From positions 434,001 to 498,000 of the forward strand of contig JARWMV010000004.1 in NCBI GenBank assembly GCA_030998015.1: a DNA stretch of 64,000 nt, in the 5' to 3' direction. The DNA comes from Ceratorhiza oryzae-sativae (lineage: Eukaryota > Basidiomycota > Agaricomycetes > Cantharellales > Ceratobasidiaceae). The notes under the pieces are model-generated. The model was not told the DNA's origin. It ran no database searches and saw nothing but the letters and a program-made list of their open reading frames with translations. This document shows, one piece after another, positions 1-11,835 of this stretch; within the stretch, counting starts at the first letter, position 1; the number at the start of each line of letters is the position of its first letter. The position numbers were made by a program, and so were the translations under genes.

Positions 1-129
1 TGGGGGGGCTATGTTATGGATTACTAACATTTTCTATTATTTTAGTCCACTCTGCCAAACTCAAGCAATGCCTCTGTAATTAATTTGTGAAATACTTGAA
101 TTTGTATGTGCTCCAAACTGTACTACTTT

Positions 130-1127
130 TGTCACAACCTGACATGCATATATTCATCATATAATATTTTCTTGATTTTTTACATTTTTTAAGAACATTT
201 TCAAAACACACTTTCCTTTTATGGGACAACTGTATCACATGCCTCATGGAATGTTCCAGACTGCTTACTGAGATGTATTACAACTTTGATGTGAAATTCC
301 ACATGTCAAGACCCTACCAAGGTATCAACACACACCTCACACTCTTAGGATAAGAGGAGGCTGGGTGCTTCAGCTAAGACTGAGCTGGAAAGACCACAAG
401 GCTTGGTGACCAAGGGCAAGGGTTGCAATAAGATGCAGGATAAGATATTTTGAGTAAGATTGCACTTGTGCTTAAGAGCACTGGGCTAGAACTAAAGTCA
501 GGGACCCAAAGGTATAACTAAAGGTAGGATGTGAGGAGAGGACAGGAGGTCGAGTTCTGAGGCTTAAGGCACTCAGACTCTCCCTTATATATTCAGCTAA
601 CTACTGTGTACATATTCTCAGACAACACAGAGATGAGATGTACATGTGAGAATGTAAGTGAGCTGAGCTGCAATCAGTAGTAGTAAGCAAGACAAGGTAC
701 AAAGTATGACAAAGCTATCCTAAGCGGTGTGGCTACAAGTGGCAATGCATATAATCTATATAAATGAATAAACTTGACTTAGAGAAAATATAAAATAGCA
801 GAAAAATAGAATAATCCATTGTCAGTGTCTAGTGCATGACACCACAGCTCCACAGCAGCTTCTATCACTTAGCAATATGACTCGTAGTATAGTTGTGTTT
901 GTTCTGATGTGGCTTGAAGAATGTATATAAACCAGGTCAAGTTCAACAAGGCCTCCTCACAAACTTGACCTCCTCATCAAATACAAGTTTTGTTCCCTTT
1001 CTGCTCACTGTCTTGCAACATGTCATCATCACCCTTACTTCCCTTGTCACTGCTGCCAAGTTGCTCCCAGGCTCTGCCCTCATGATCTCAGGTGTCCACA
1101 CCATCACTTGACTTGTCACTGCTGACA
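130..1127 (+). mobile_element. Solo LTR of the Ty3/gypsy family (copy D), split by another LTR
   Basis: Diverged copy of the LTR that flanks the gypsy element at 28510-39083, here in plus orientation. It starts TGTCAC and ends GCTGACA and is bounded by a perfect 5-bp target duplication ACTTT (125-129 and 1128-1132). A TATA-like stretch (TATATAAACC, about 924-933) is followed by the GGTCAAGTTC and ACTTGACCTC motifs seen in the intact gypsy LTRs. No internal region follows, so it is a solo LTR left by recombination. It is interrupted by LTR A1 (304-841); without the insert it is about 455 bp. Confidence 0.85.
304..841 (+). mobile_element. Solo LTR of family A (copy A1), nested in gypsy LTR D
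   Basis: A 538-bp insert that starts TGTCAAGACC, ends GCATGACA and is flanked by a perfect 5-bp duplication CCACA (299-303 and 842-846). Removing it rejoins the two halves of gypsy LTR D. A second copy of the family lies at 21816-22360. Both share a block around CTCAGACTCTCCCTTATATA and GTACTTAAGAG-type motifs. TG...CA ends with 5-bp TSDs indicate an LTR; no internal domain is present, so the parent element is unknown. Confidence 0.8.
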
Positions 1128-2284
1128 ACTTTGAGTTCCATTAAATAGTAAAAAATTTCTGCTTTCTGATGGATATTTTATTAAGTTTTTACACTAAGAT
1201 CTCAGAGAGATACAGAGGTTGCAATATTTCCTCTAATCAAGAGATATTGATTACAACATTGCACCACTCATATCTTGGCAACCGCTTACACTATCAAAGC
1301 AATCTCATGCTCTATTGATAGCTAATCTTCAGTGGTATCTGCTGCCCAAAGATCGTTGTGATCCACCAGATCCTCATGCCAGAATGACCCAAAGATCATT
1401 AGAATCTTACTGGACCATCAATCAGGATCTAATGACTCCAGTGAGTCAGGAGAGCCTTCCAAATTGATCCAGAAGCTTCTCTGACTCACTTTATGACTCA
1501 CTGAGATGTAGCCTCCATTCATTACATGTATATACTATGATAATATGATCTACAAGCCAATAGCAGGTCTCAGATGCTTCAATGCCTTTGATCCACACCC
1601 TGTCTTTACTCTCTTATCCTATACTGGGCTAGGGTGTACCCCAAGTATAGCAGCACCCTCTTTTGATGATCACACTGGCATGCATGCATCTATTTGGCTC
1701 TGGAATGCCCTCCTCAGGGTATGAAAGGACCTCCTCTGAGGCCCTTCCAGATCACCCTGTCTTACTCAACCCAGACCAGTTATTGGTTTCTTTTCTCTTC
1801 CTATTTTCTCTCTTGTCTGTGTGTGATTTCTTATATAACTAGTACTTAGGAATAAAGTACCATATTAGTTATATACTTTCTGATTCATTGTATCTTATAT
1901 ACAGAGTTATATAAGGATACAATATTGCCTGATTGAGCATGACATTAAGTACTGGCTATTGGAGGAAACCTAAGTACCTGTAGCTGAGGAAGTACACACA
2001 TTGGGTGGCCCACCATCTATCCAATAAGCTATTGCTTAAGTCTAGTATTAAGATTAGTATCAGTTAGTCCAAGCAACTAGGGCTGAACTACATTTAAGAT
2101 ATCTAAGGGAACCTGACCATAGTAGTCTTGCTGTTTATACCTATAAATTAGTCAGTTTACACTGTGAAAGATTAAGACTACCTTGAGTGTTACTTGATTG
2201 CATTGCAACTACTTTGAGCCTTCTTACTCTAGTCTAAGAAGTATTGAGTATGATTAGTGTATACTAACATATCTACATTTTCTT
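1128..2284. other. Gene-free CG-poor repeat-like DNA
   Basis: No reading frame with coding character is visible on either strand. The stretch is AT-rich and nearly devoid of CG dinucleotides, like the transposon island at 20.5-41 kb, so it is probably decayed transposon sequence. I could not assign a family. Confidence 0.5.
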
Positions 2285-2895
2285 AAGCTCTAGATATTCA
2301 AGTGTACCCTGACCTGTAACAGTGTGTGAGTGAATTCAATGGAGTACAAGGGGCTTGGAGAGATCTTATTTATGTCTTACAAATACATGTTAGTCATATG
2401 CTTTGCTGCTGCACATATACTGTGAATACATGACATATTTATACTTGACTCAATTACTGACTCATGCACATTCTAGATCATTCAAGTACATACACATATA
2501 TTCTACATGTTGCCACAAACCCCTCCTCCACTGCATGTCCCCTCTAGACATTGTGGTCTTGATCCTTGGCCCTCTAGCCTTTAGATCTGCTCTCCCTTCA
2601 CCAGCATTGTGTCATATTGGGTTCAGGTTGTTGACTCTGACACAAGCTGCCTTGAACTCCAGTGGTGTTTCACTCCTCTCTGACTTGTCTGCACTTGCAG
2701 CCAGCTTAATTGCTTTGTTGCTGTGCTTAGCACATCTTGAAGCACCTCAAACTTGCCTAGCTTCCACACTGTGTGTGTCAAGCTGGTTTGTGATTTTGTC
2801 TATCCTGATGTCACCTGCTTTATCTTCACTAATAATGTTGAAATTCAGTGTTATCAGCACTAAAGAATAGTACTGAAATTTCACTCTCTGGGAGA
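2285..2895 (-). mobile_element. Truncated LTR element: 3' LTR plus end of internal region
   Basis: About 2285-2507 resembles the copia LTR at 22650-22891, including its end at TTCTACA (2501-2507) and the block from GTCATATGCT to CTAGATCATTCAAG. It is more diverged. Just inside it, 2508-2640 on the minus strand resembles the last ~130 bases of the window (63870-64000): both carry the sequence around GGATCAAGACCACAA and a purine-rich tract next to the expected LTR edge. This is therefore the 3' end of the same kind of element that runs off the right end of the window, in opposite orientation. The left edge of the LTR is only approximate. Confidence 0.6.
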
Positions 2896-2944
2896 CCAGG
2901 TCATATCAAGCCAAAGGTTTTTGCAAGTATGTACATTTGGAGCT

Positions 2945-5900
2945 TCATTTGTGCTCATAGCACTTTGCCCATTCCTTCCCAATGCATGCACCCTTGAAAT
3001 CCAACTGCCACTGCCCCCGTTCGTCCATTACTACAACGTTTTGAGGCCACTTGAGCCCTGTCCTGATGTCTGGGGGCACCCAAAATAACAAAGCCGATTC
3101 ATACCCTATCACCCAGCCATCCTTGCAAACCGTCCACAACCAGGGGCGATGTGCATGGGACACAAGCATATGTGAGTTCCAGATACGGATCGAGCCATCC
3201 ACCGAACAAGAAGCAATGAGATGCCCATTGGCTGAGCACGCTATTGACTTCACCCAGTCAACGTGTGCATGCAACGGGCCAGTAACCACCAGTCCATTAT
3301 TTGCATCCCATACTCGTAAGGTGGAATCACAAGCCCCTGATATAATATAACGATCGCTGGAAAGGAAGGCTGATGATTGAATCTGCCCTTCGTGCCCTGT
3401 AAAAGGACCAGCCCCCACCAGGCCGGTGAATGCGTCACGGACCAACAATGAAAAGTCATCTGAAGAGCACAAAATTCGAGATCCATCAGATGAATAGGCG
3501 ACAGACAGTGAATTAGTGTCGAATGGACCAGCAACGGCAGCTCCGGTTTCTGCGTGCCACACTCTCACGGTCTTGTCACCGGAACATGAGACAATGTGCA
3601 TTCCGTCAGGTGAGTATGCCACCGACAGAACTGTGTCTTTATGACCTAAGAATGGGGAAGCCACAGGAAGTCCAGACTGCACATCCCAGACTCGTATAGT
3701 ACGATCTGCAGATCCCGATGCAACTCGGCTACCATCTGGACAGAACGCAACCGAATTGACAATATCACCATGCGCTCCGGGCAGTACACTTCTTGAACGA
3801 GCCAGTTTCTCGCCCCAGATGATAATTGAGTGATCGAGTGAGCCAGACGCAATATAGGTGCCGCATGGAGAGTATGCAACACACCAAACCCAGTCAGTGT
3901 GTCCTGTAAGCGCTTCGCCTTGCATCTTCCCCGTCTCTGCATTCCACACTCGTACAGTACAGTCGCCTCCACCAGACGCGATGCGCTTGCTATCAGGTGA
4001 AAAAGCGACCGAGTATACAGCTCCGTTATGTCCTTCTGACGCGGTGACTCGCGTAGATACGGTATGCGCATCCCACATGCGGATGGTGGTGTCGCCAGAG
4101 CATGACACAACTCGATTATCCCCAGGCATGAATGCGACCGACATTACCCAGCTGCCATGCCCAGTAAACGGACCAGCGACTGTGTGACCAGAACGAACGT
4201 CCCAGACTCGCACGGTGAGATCATGAGAGCCCGAAGCAATATGGCGACCATCAGATGAGTAGGCCACACAACGCACAGATTCGGTATGGCCCTGGAACGG
4301 CTGACCGAGTGAGCGACCATTAGATGCGCCCCATATTCGGATGGTGTAATCATGGCTGCCAGAAGCGAGTTGGCTGCCATCAGGAGAATATACGACAGAC
4401 CAAACAGGTCCAGTGTGTCCTTTGAGCGGATCGCAAAGCATAGCCCTTGTCTTGATGTTCCAGATGCAAATTGTTTCGTCTTCTGATCCGGAGAGAATAT
4501 ACCTCCCACATGGAGAGAAGGTGATAGAGTTCACGCATTCTGCGTGCCCTTCCAGTGGGCTACCAATACTACTCCCGGTCAGGGCGTTCCAAGTATGGAT
4601 AGTACCGTCGCCCGACCCCGATGCAACAAGATTTCCATCAGGAGAGTAGGCGATTGACCGTATTTCACGTCCATGCACCCTTATTGGCTGAATGGCTTCA
4701 CATCCGGTCTGGGTGTCCCAGATGCGTATTGTGCAATCTTCAGACCCCGAAGCCATTCTTTTGCTGTCAGACGACATGGCTAGACATATGATGTTCCCGG
4801 AATGTGCACAAGTGGGACCCAGCAGCTTGTTTCCGCTCTCTGCATCCCAGATAGCCATGTATCCATCTTCGCCACCTGCGCCAATCAACCGAGCATCTGG
4901 TGAGACGGCCATCGCATAGATTGCCTTGGCGAACCGCCATACGGACAGCGACGCCAATTCTCGCTGGTCGATTCCTCGGCCAGTGGCAAGAATCATTCTC
5001 CGTGTATGTTGACCATAATGGCGCCATATTGGAGCATTTCGATCCCATAGCGCCAGAACGGAAACATAGATGTGAGGTGTGCTTTGGCAGACAGGGTTCG
5101 AAACCAGGATACCGAGGAACTTCTGCAAATCTAGGCCTAACCCCTGCAGATCAGCTGTGATCCTCTCCTCCTGAAGCGATTTCTACGCCGTTAGTGATGA
5201 CCATTTCTGTGAACCAACACGGCCCACCTTCATCCATCTGTTTATTCTGGACATCATTCCAACACCATGCCCGATCGCCTGTTTCAGGTTCATCACCTCG
5301 ATCCAGAACAGCATTTGGTGGCAAAGGAACTCATCCAACAGTGGCACCAGCTTCTGTGATTCTGTACTACCCAGCAGATGGTCACTCCAATATCGACATG
5401 CATAGAGCAGATGACCAGGGATAGCCTTGTTTATACGCTTCTCGAATTCGTGCACAAACCGGTCGTAGGTAAACGATGATTCGAGTCCACAAATATTGAA
5501 GCGGAGCATTTCGTGCATGATTTCGAAGCACCTGGAAGCGATCCGCTCGTTCTGTTTGGCGAGACTACTGTAGAACTTCAGAGACCGCGCTTCACTCAGC
5601 ATGTATTCCGGGAACGACGCGTGTAGTGTGGATACTAGACCACTTTGTTCGTCAACATGAAGCACAGAGAGAAGAGATTCGACACCACGGACGACGGCGT
5701 TGGTATCGATCTGGAGTACACAGGCGAGAGAAGATAATGACAACGACTCCTTTGTGCATATTACTGTGTCTAGTATCGCTCTGACGTTTGTTGCTTCCCA
5801 TGGCTCTAGCTCATTGTTGTCTAGCGCAGTAGAGAGAATTGTCGAGTACAACGCGTCAAGTGGCTCATATACCCTGCTGCCCCCTGCTAACTGCATCCCA

Positions 5901-7528
5901 AGGACAAACGCTAGTCTTGTTTCATGATCGGCAGAAGGCGTTGGTTTCATGATGTATCGCACAGCGGTGGCAGCATAGATAAACAATCTCCCGGAAAGCG
6001 TCACCAATTGGGCAATCTGATCCCCGCTTGGTCCCAGGGCTCTAAGCTCGTGCCTTAGATAGGTTTCGATATCCGCTCGAACCAACGACTCCTCAATGTT
6101 GTGCAAGTGATACAGTGACCCGGAATGGTCCCCACAACCTGCCACAGTCGCAAGCACGTGTCGATCAGGCCGACATGTCACAAAAAAGCGGATCGGAAGG
6201 CCGCCGACAAAACGTAAGAGACAATCGAGGATCGTTGATACGTCCGTTCGATTACTGCACTCATCCAACGCATCTATGACTGCAACGAGTAGTCCTGCTG
6301 GCACTTGATCCTTCACCTGTCGCATTGGTTCGTATATTAGCTTCTCAAACTGTGTTGAGATACCCCTGGTACCCAAGTCTGGTTCGTTGGCTAGGGCTTG
6401 GCAAAGCACATCCTGAAATGGCGGGCAGAGTCTGGCCAGCTGGTACGCGATGGTCGTGAATATACGTCCAACGTCCCTACATTCTGGAAGAGACCGAGAG
6501 CAAAAGAAACTCGCGGCAAGCTGGTGTCTTGCTTCCAGTTGAGAGCAAAAGCTATATGCAATTGTCGTCTTGCCTGTTCCGGCCATGCCGTTCATCCAGT
6601 ATATCTTGCTCCCGCTCGCATCGCTTGCCCATTTGTGGAGCTCATGGAGAATGAGTCGGCGAGTATCCGCTGTGCATCCATGACGCTGAACTTGGGATGC
6701 AGCAATGGAGTCATACCGCGCTGCCTGCACTGGTAACAACTCGCGCAAGCGGGTGTTCTGTGTTCGATCCCAATCAGAACCTGACAAACAGGGGGATCGA
6801 GAAACCCACCGCCATGTGGTCAGTGGCTACTCTAAAAGTATCGTTTGTCGTTTTCCATATACTCATCGTCACATCGACCTCATTAAAATTTAGCCAGGAA
6901 ACGTACGACCCTCTCCAGGTTACTACTCACCTGTATCTGTTGGATCAACTCTGCAGATCGACGATACAGCCCCATCAAATCATCGAGACATTGATCCGCA
7001 TCCATAATCTGTTCCGTTCTGGTTCGTGCTTGTTTGATGGCGATGTCTTCCGTCAAACCCTTGAGCTCGCTAGATGTTCCGCCACGTTTAATCACACCAA
7101 CTCCGACTAGGCAGAACGGCGCTCCTTACTCTATCACTCCGCTGACTCTCTCGCTAGTTGGCCCTCGATCTTGTCGGCTTAACTGTGATTCAAGCTTCTC
7201 GACAGTTGAGGTGATGGAGCTAGCCAGGGCATCGTAGTCCCGTCTGTTCCTAGCTGCAGTCTGCATCTAGTTGTTCATGGTACAGCAGATGGAATCAATG
7301 CCTATGTGAGCTTACCGGGAATTGATTGAAGCATTCAATTAAGGCATCCACTACAGGTTTGAGTCCAGGAATCGCACCGGCGCCATGCTTGAGGAGTTTG
7401 AGCGCGATAATCGGTTGTCCCGACGGCTGACGCAGCACGCTGCCCACCCGAGAAAGAATACGATTAGAGGAATGGCGCAGTCTGTCCAGCAGGGCATCTG
7501 TATTTTTCTGCTGGTGCGGTGAAGTCAT
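2945..7528 (-). CDS. NLR-like NACHT-WD40 repeat protein (HET-E-type)
   Basis: Five exons on the minus strand: 7316-7528, 7130-7266, 6927-7069, 5228-6780, 2945-5182 (1,427 aa). Residues 1-165 form a helical N-terminal region with no recognised domain. A NACHT NTPase follows, with Walker A GMAGTGKTT near 229-237 and Walker B LLVAVIDALDE about 100 residues later. The last exon encodes 14 WD40 repeats with GH...WD spacing, which could make two seven-bladed propellers. Proteins of this architecture are signal-transducing NTPases implicated in fungal heterokaryon incompatibility or non-self recognition; the ligand is unknown. The intron between exons 3 and 4 keeps frame only with the donor GTAGTA (6921-6926), not with the stronger GTGAGT four bases earlier, so that junction is less certain. 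Apart from this the frame is open, so the gene looks functional. Confidence 0.85.
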
Positions 7529-9289
7529 TGAAGATCACTTGCAGTGTGGAAATACGCTTGCACCCGAATGACCCCGGCGACACGTGCCTCTACCAAGGTT
7601 ACTTGTAACTCGAGGCGACCACCAGCCTGAACACACATGATTACACTATGGTTACTTGCAGTCATTGGACTCCAGTAGAGCGGCGCGAAGATATATGCGC
7701 ATCCTAGCTTCGCACAAATTTGCAATTTGTATTCTCTGGATGGCTCAACATTTGCCGGCCCTTTTCACGCAGACAATACGAGAAAAGATGCGAACGAAGG
7801 CGTGAATCCACGAACAGAAAAATGTTATTCAAACAAGTGCCGGAGAGGCTTCTTAGCTGGGAACACACTTGCGCTGGGGCGCAGATAACGGACACGGAAG
7901 ATCCCCAATATTCGACGGCCCTCGTTGGCCTGGCAGACAAAGTGCTCGTGACCGTGGCAAAATCCCACAGAACGAAAGAGCATGCTCAAGTTCCCCATCA
8001 ATCCCAGGCACAAAAGCCTCGTCAACAGACTGCGCTCATTTGAATGTTCGAGACTATGGCTACGGGGCGTCAGTTAGCGGATGTCTACGTAGACCCCGTG
8101 CACGAAGGGAATTTCGATGGACTGTTGCCTCGGGGGTGTCGAATAAGTGAAATTTATCGGTAAGAAAGTATGAGCAACCAACGTTCTTCGGACTCACGGT
8201 ATGGCTTCCAGCTGGTGCTTGCTCTAGGGGCACCCAGAGCACCAGAGTCCAATGAGACCACGCTGCCAAGAAAATCCTTTCGTGCCCCAGACGAGTAGAA
8301 CTCGCTTTGGTCTATGATCCCACCTCACGCGCTGGAGGTGAGTTCATGGGCAACGCGCGGAAGTATATGACCAGAGCCCGAGCTAAGAGCGGCTCTCAGT
8401 CGTCTCGAGATTGCCTCAATTCTGTACAGTGCACGAAGCGGTCAGCTCACGTCGCCCACACAGAAGGACATAATCCAGACGTTCCCGATACTACGAGTCT
8501 ATCTCCCTTCCTCTTCCGGCGTCCCCAGCATTGACGCGTTTGCCAGGATGTGTGGCGCATGCCGTCTTATGTGTAGGGTATTCCATCAGATCTGTCCGAG
8601 CAGTGGGTTACGTACACCACATTCCGGAAGAGTGGTGAAGCGAGCGGGTCGGTTCGAAGGGTCGGCGAGAGTCATCAAGCAGGAGTTCATGGCCGCTAGG
8701 CGCTGTCATGACCAATCAAACCCAATTCGGTATTGGAATTCACACGTGGCTATGAGCATTTGGTCATGTCAATCGTATCCTTGTATTTACACACGCAGCA
8801 GGAAATTTTACACAGAAAGAGATTTCACCAAACCACCATATAGCCTGCCTGCTACCTCGAGTTTGACGTTCGGGTAGACGGCTATTGCACGTGGTAAAGC
8901 TGAGCTCTATCCACAAGCAATGTGTTCTGGTTGTTGGATTGGTTTTAATGAACTGGTAAAGAACCCAATGCAAAACATCGTGTAAGGAAATGAAAGATTG
9001 AAAAGTACAAACACTTTCATCGATGGGCATCATATGGCAACAAACCACCCTCAATTTAGTATGTACGGTTTCCGATGTTATATGTTTGATCAACAGTTAT
9101 ATGTACATCGTCCCGCTTATACGCCGACGTACTGCATGGTTTTTTCTGTTTTATGCTATATCAGTTAATATATGAGTCGCTTGACCTACAGCGACGTTTT
9201 CCCTACTCTAGTACAACGAGCTCGATCCGTTTGATCGCACTGGATAAGTCTTATTTGAAGCGCACTTATTCTTAACGCTTCAAAGCCTA
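7529..9289. other. Intergenic region, no gene seen
   Basis: Lies upstream of the NACHT-WD40 gene. Only short frames without coding character or splice continuity are present on either strand. Base composition is balanced with normal CG content, unlike the transposon-rich parts. No promoter element could be assigned with confidence. Confidence 0.5.
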
Positions 9290-9690
9290 CTCTGCCCAAT
9301 ACATGGGCCGGTCAGATCCAACTCCACCGCCCTTGCTCGTGCGTCGCCGCCACGTTCTGAGGGCACTTGAGCCCTAGCCGTAGGTCTGGTGGCACCCAGA
9401 CCAGCAGCGAAGAATCATCTCCCATCACTCATCCACCTTCGTTTAGCCTCCACCAGCGAAGGCTACCCATGTGCGGTAAGGTGAGCATATGCATGTCCCA
9501 TATGATAATAGAACCATCCGCTGAACAGGAAGCGACGAGACGGCCGTCGAGTGAGCATGTTATGGCCATGGCCTCCTGTGTTTGCGTATGCAATCACCCA
9601 GTAATCGGTCGACCGTTTTGTGCGTCCCACACGCGAATAGTAGATGCGCAGGAGAACCTACAGCTACGGACTACTGGATTCCAGTATTGA
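9290..9690 (-). pseudogene. Relic of a NACHT-WD40 gene (C-terminal WD40 repeats)
   Basis: Read on the minus strand, this stretch matches the last two to three WD40 repeats and the C-terminal tail of the intact gene at 2945-7528. Recognisable pieces include DGRLVASCSADGSIIIWD, SLLVWVPPDLRLGLK and CPQN. In-frame stops and shifts break it and no upstream NACHT part is found. It is a truncated paralogue in the same orientation, showing local duplication and loss in this gene family. Confidence 0.75.
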
Positions 9691-9881
9691 ATCGTTGTAT
9701 GGCAGAGTTGACGCTGTCAACATTACAAAGTAACGCACTTCAATGGCGGTCAGGCATGAGCCTCAGACCGAACGCGTGAAATAGTGGTCGGTGACTATAT
9801 ATCGCTGAAAACCCATACGTATAATTACGCGTAAGTAGGCGTCATGAACATGGCAGGGTGGGGTAATTGTGTCGTTCCGCC

Positions 9882-9958
9882 GAATGAAACCGGCGCAACG
9901 GAGTAATAGCACATCATTACATGCTATTACTCCAATAACACTACCCCCCGGTTTCATT
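9882..9958. repeat. Nested inverted repeat (two-tier hairpin)
   Basis: An inner perfect 12-bp stem GGAGTAATAGCA (9900-9911) pairs with TGCTATTACTCC (9922-9933) around a 10-nt loop. An outer 11-bp stem AATGAAACCGG (9882-9893) pairs with CCGGTTTCATT (9948-9958). No gene is next to it. It could be a MITE remnant; no target duplication was found. Confidence 0.6.
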
Positions 9959-10364
9959 ATTACACCTCCAGGTTTCGCAGTGGCGCGCATTAGGCTATTT
10001 GCAATCACGTGGTTCAAAGCCTCTGCTTCTCTCGGACCTGTCCGGTGCCGTCAAGGGCCTTCAGGCCATGGCTAGTTTCTTGTATGGTGGAATGAAACCC
10101 AACCAAATGACCATTAATCATCCAACATCGAGCCATTAAAATCCTTCACTCATCGCATTATAATTTTTCGGACATACCATTTAGATTTTGGAGGGAGCTG
10201 CATTGCCCACTAAGAGCAACGTTGTAACATTCTAGTCAGGACCATGTGGCATTGGATTGTCATAATACAGGGCAAGACAACGAACGTCAAGCTTATTTAT
10301 GAGATTTCCTTTCAGGTAATGAACTAATCGAATAAATGCTAGTGAAACAAGTGACTTATTGGAC

Positions 10365-11127
10365 TTAGACGGCGTCACTGTGCGTGGGGCTACCTCCGTA
10401 TAACAAACCCAGCATTGCTTGCGACGTTTCCCATAATGTAAATAACCGTAACGATACGCCCCATTCTGACCTTACGTTGGGGAAATACCAACTAGAAGCC
10501 TCGACTGAGACCTCCAATTGGTCCCCTGGCTCAACCCACTGCCAAATTTCATGCTCAGAATCGAATGCCCGCACTGAGAGGTTTTTCCGGCTAGGATTAG
10601 TCAGGTGTCTCCAGAAAAGTGGTTTTCCGACCCTATCACACTTGTATGAATATGCCGAGTGGTCGCGTGGTACTATTCGGATCAACAGCTCATCTGGTTG
10701 GAAAGCCTGTATTGGAATAGGCAATAGTCATTTAGTTCGCTCGACAAGTCGTGAAAGCGGGCATACTGACATGCGTCCTAGACATTACAGGCTCCACTGG
10801 ATGAATGCACGGCTCAGCCTTCCAAATCCTTTTCATCAATCCTCGGGGAATAGGTTGAGTGCATAACCATGGTCTCGCTATCGCACCATCCTCGCCGTCC
10901 ATGATAGTCCCCGCTAAAGAACGATCAGAGTTGACCATAGCAGATAGCGACTTGCCCGGCAATGGAGAGACGAATTCGGCTAGTCGACAAATATAAAAAA
11001 TAATTTCGAGTGGAAGGCTAGGACGACAAGGGCTGCTTAAAACAAGGGCTTTGACTGCGGTATAGTATATATGGAGCTGCTCATCGGCGTGGGTATGTTG
11101 TGGCTTTGGCTGACGATCTTTATACAT
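10365..11127 (-). CDS. Uncharacterised basidiomycete protein
   Basis: Two exons, 10789-11127 and 10365-10706, joined across an 82-bp GT-AG intron (donor GTAATG, acceptor TACAG) in phase 0, giving 226 aa. The start is the ATG at 11127; the frame has no stop just upstream but the next candidate is not ATG. The N-terminal half contains SLPLEIIFYICRLAEF, which resembles the opening helix of F-box-like proteins; the second half is a Trp-rich globular region (EHEIWQWVEPGD). I recognise the pattern from multicopy hypothetical proteins of Rhizoctonia-like fungi but cannot assign a function. No signal peptide or membrane span. Confidence 0.6.
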
Positions 11128-11835
11128 GCTACTTGATGAAAAAATACACCAAATAAATGCTAGGGAGGTGCTCACCCATGTCGTTGTTAGGACCAGACGG
11201 ACTGCTTATCGCATTTACGTCATGATGCCATAGATAGATGATGCTGACAAATCTGCCACAGCACCACTCACTCGTTCAGGAGGATGAACTAGTTTGACGA
11301 ACCGAGTGTCATCGAGGCTCGATATGTTTGGTGTCTGTGTGAAATAAGTTATTGGTATCTTCATTACGCCATCAAAGGCACACTTCACGTGTGATAGAGC
11401 TGAGTAAGTCCATGCATATATGCGAATTTTAAATGCGTTGGTGAGAGCGTCAGCGTAACCCGTGGGACGTTTCCGAACCTTAAGTCAGATCTATTTACTT
11501 GAACTAGAGGGATTTAGTCTTTTTGACATCATGCCAAGACAAAACTACCCAATCTTATGTCTGATGTGTTAGCCAAACGCCGAACGAGCTTCAGAGTGAT
11601 ACGAAGTAGAGGTGAACGAGTTCGACTAGAATAATTGCCACAAGACCCGATAGGTAAATTACATGGCAGGTTATCAAAGGAGCATATGTAAGTAGAGCAG
11701 AGTCACCGTCGCCATTTCGTACTTCCTGGCCAAACCGATATTAGACTGAGTGATGTCCTGACGAAGGAGCTGTTGGCGAGTCCGATGATTCCTGAGGCAT
11801 ATCTGTCGTGTGCTTTGTGCCACTGTGTAATAGTT

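Noticed and set aside
914..1111. 65-aa frame MKNVYKPGQV... and its relatives near 22336 and 35055
   Set aside because: It lies in the gypsy-type LTRs and recurs only because the LTR recurs; no start context or coding conservation.
2403..2870. 155-aa plus-strand frame
   Set aside because: Antisense to a truncated LTR element and composed of LTR plus internal repeat sequence.
3051..4919. Several 75-120 aa frames opposite or within the WD40 exon
   Set aside because: Shadow frames produced by the repetitive WD40 codon pattern.
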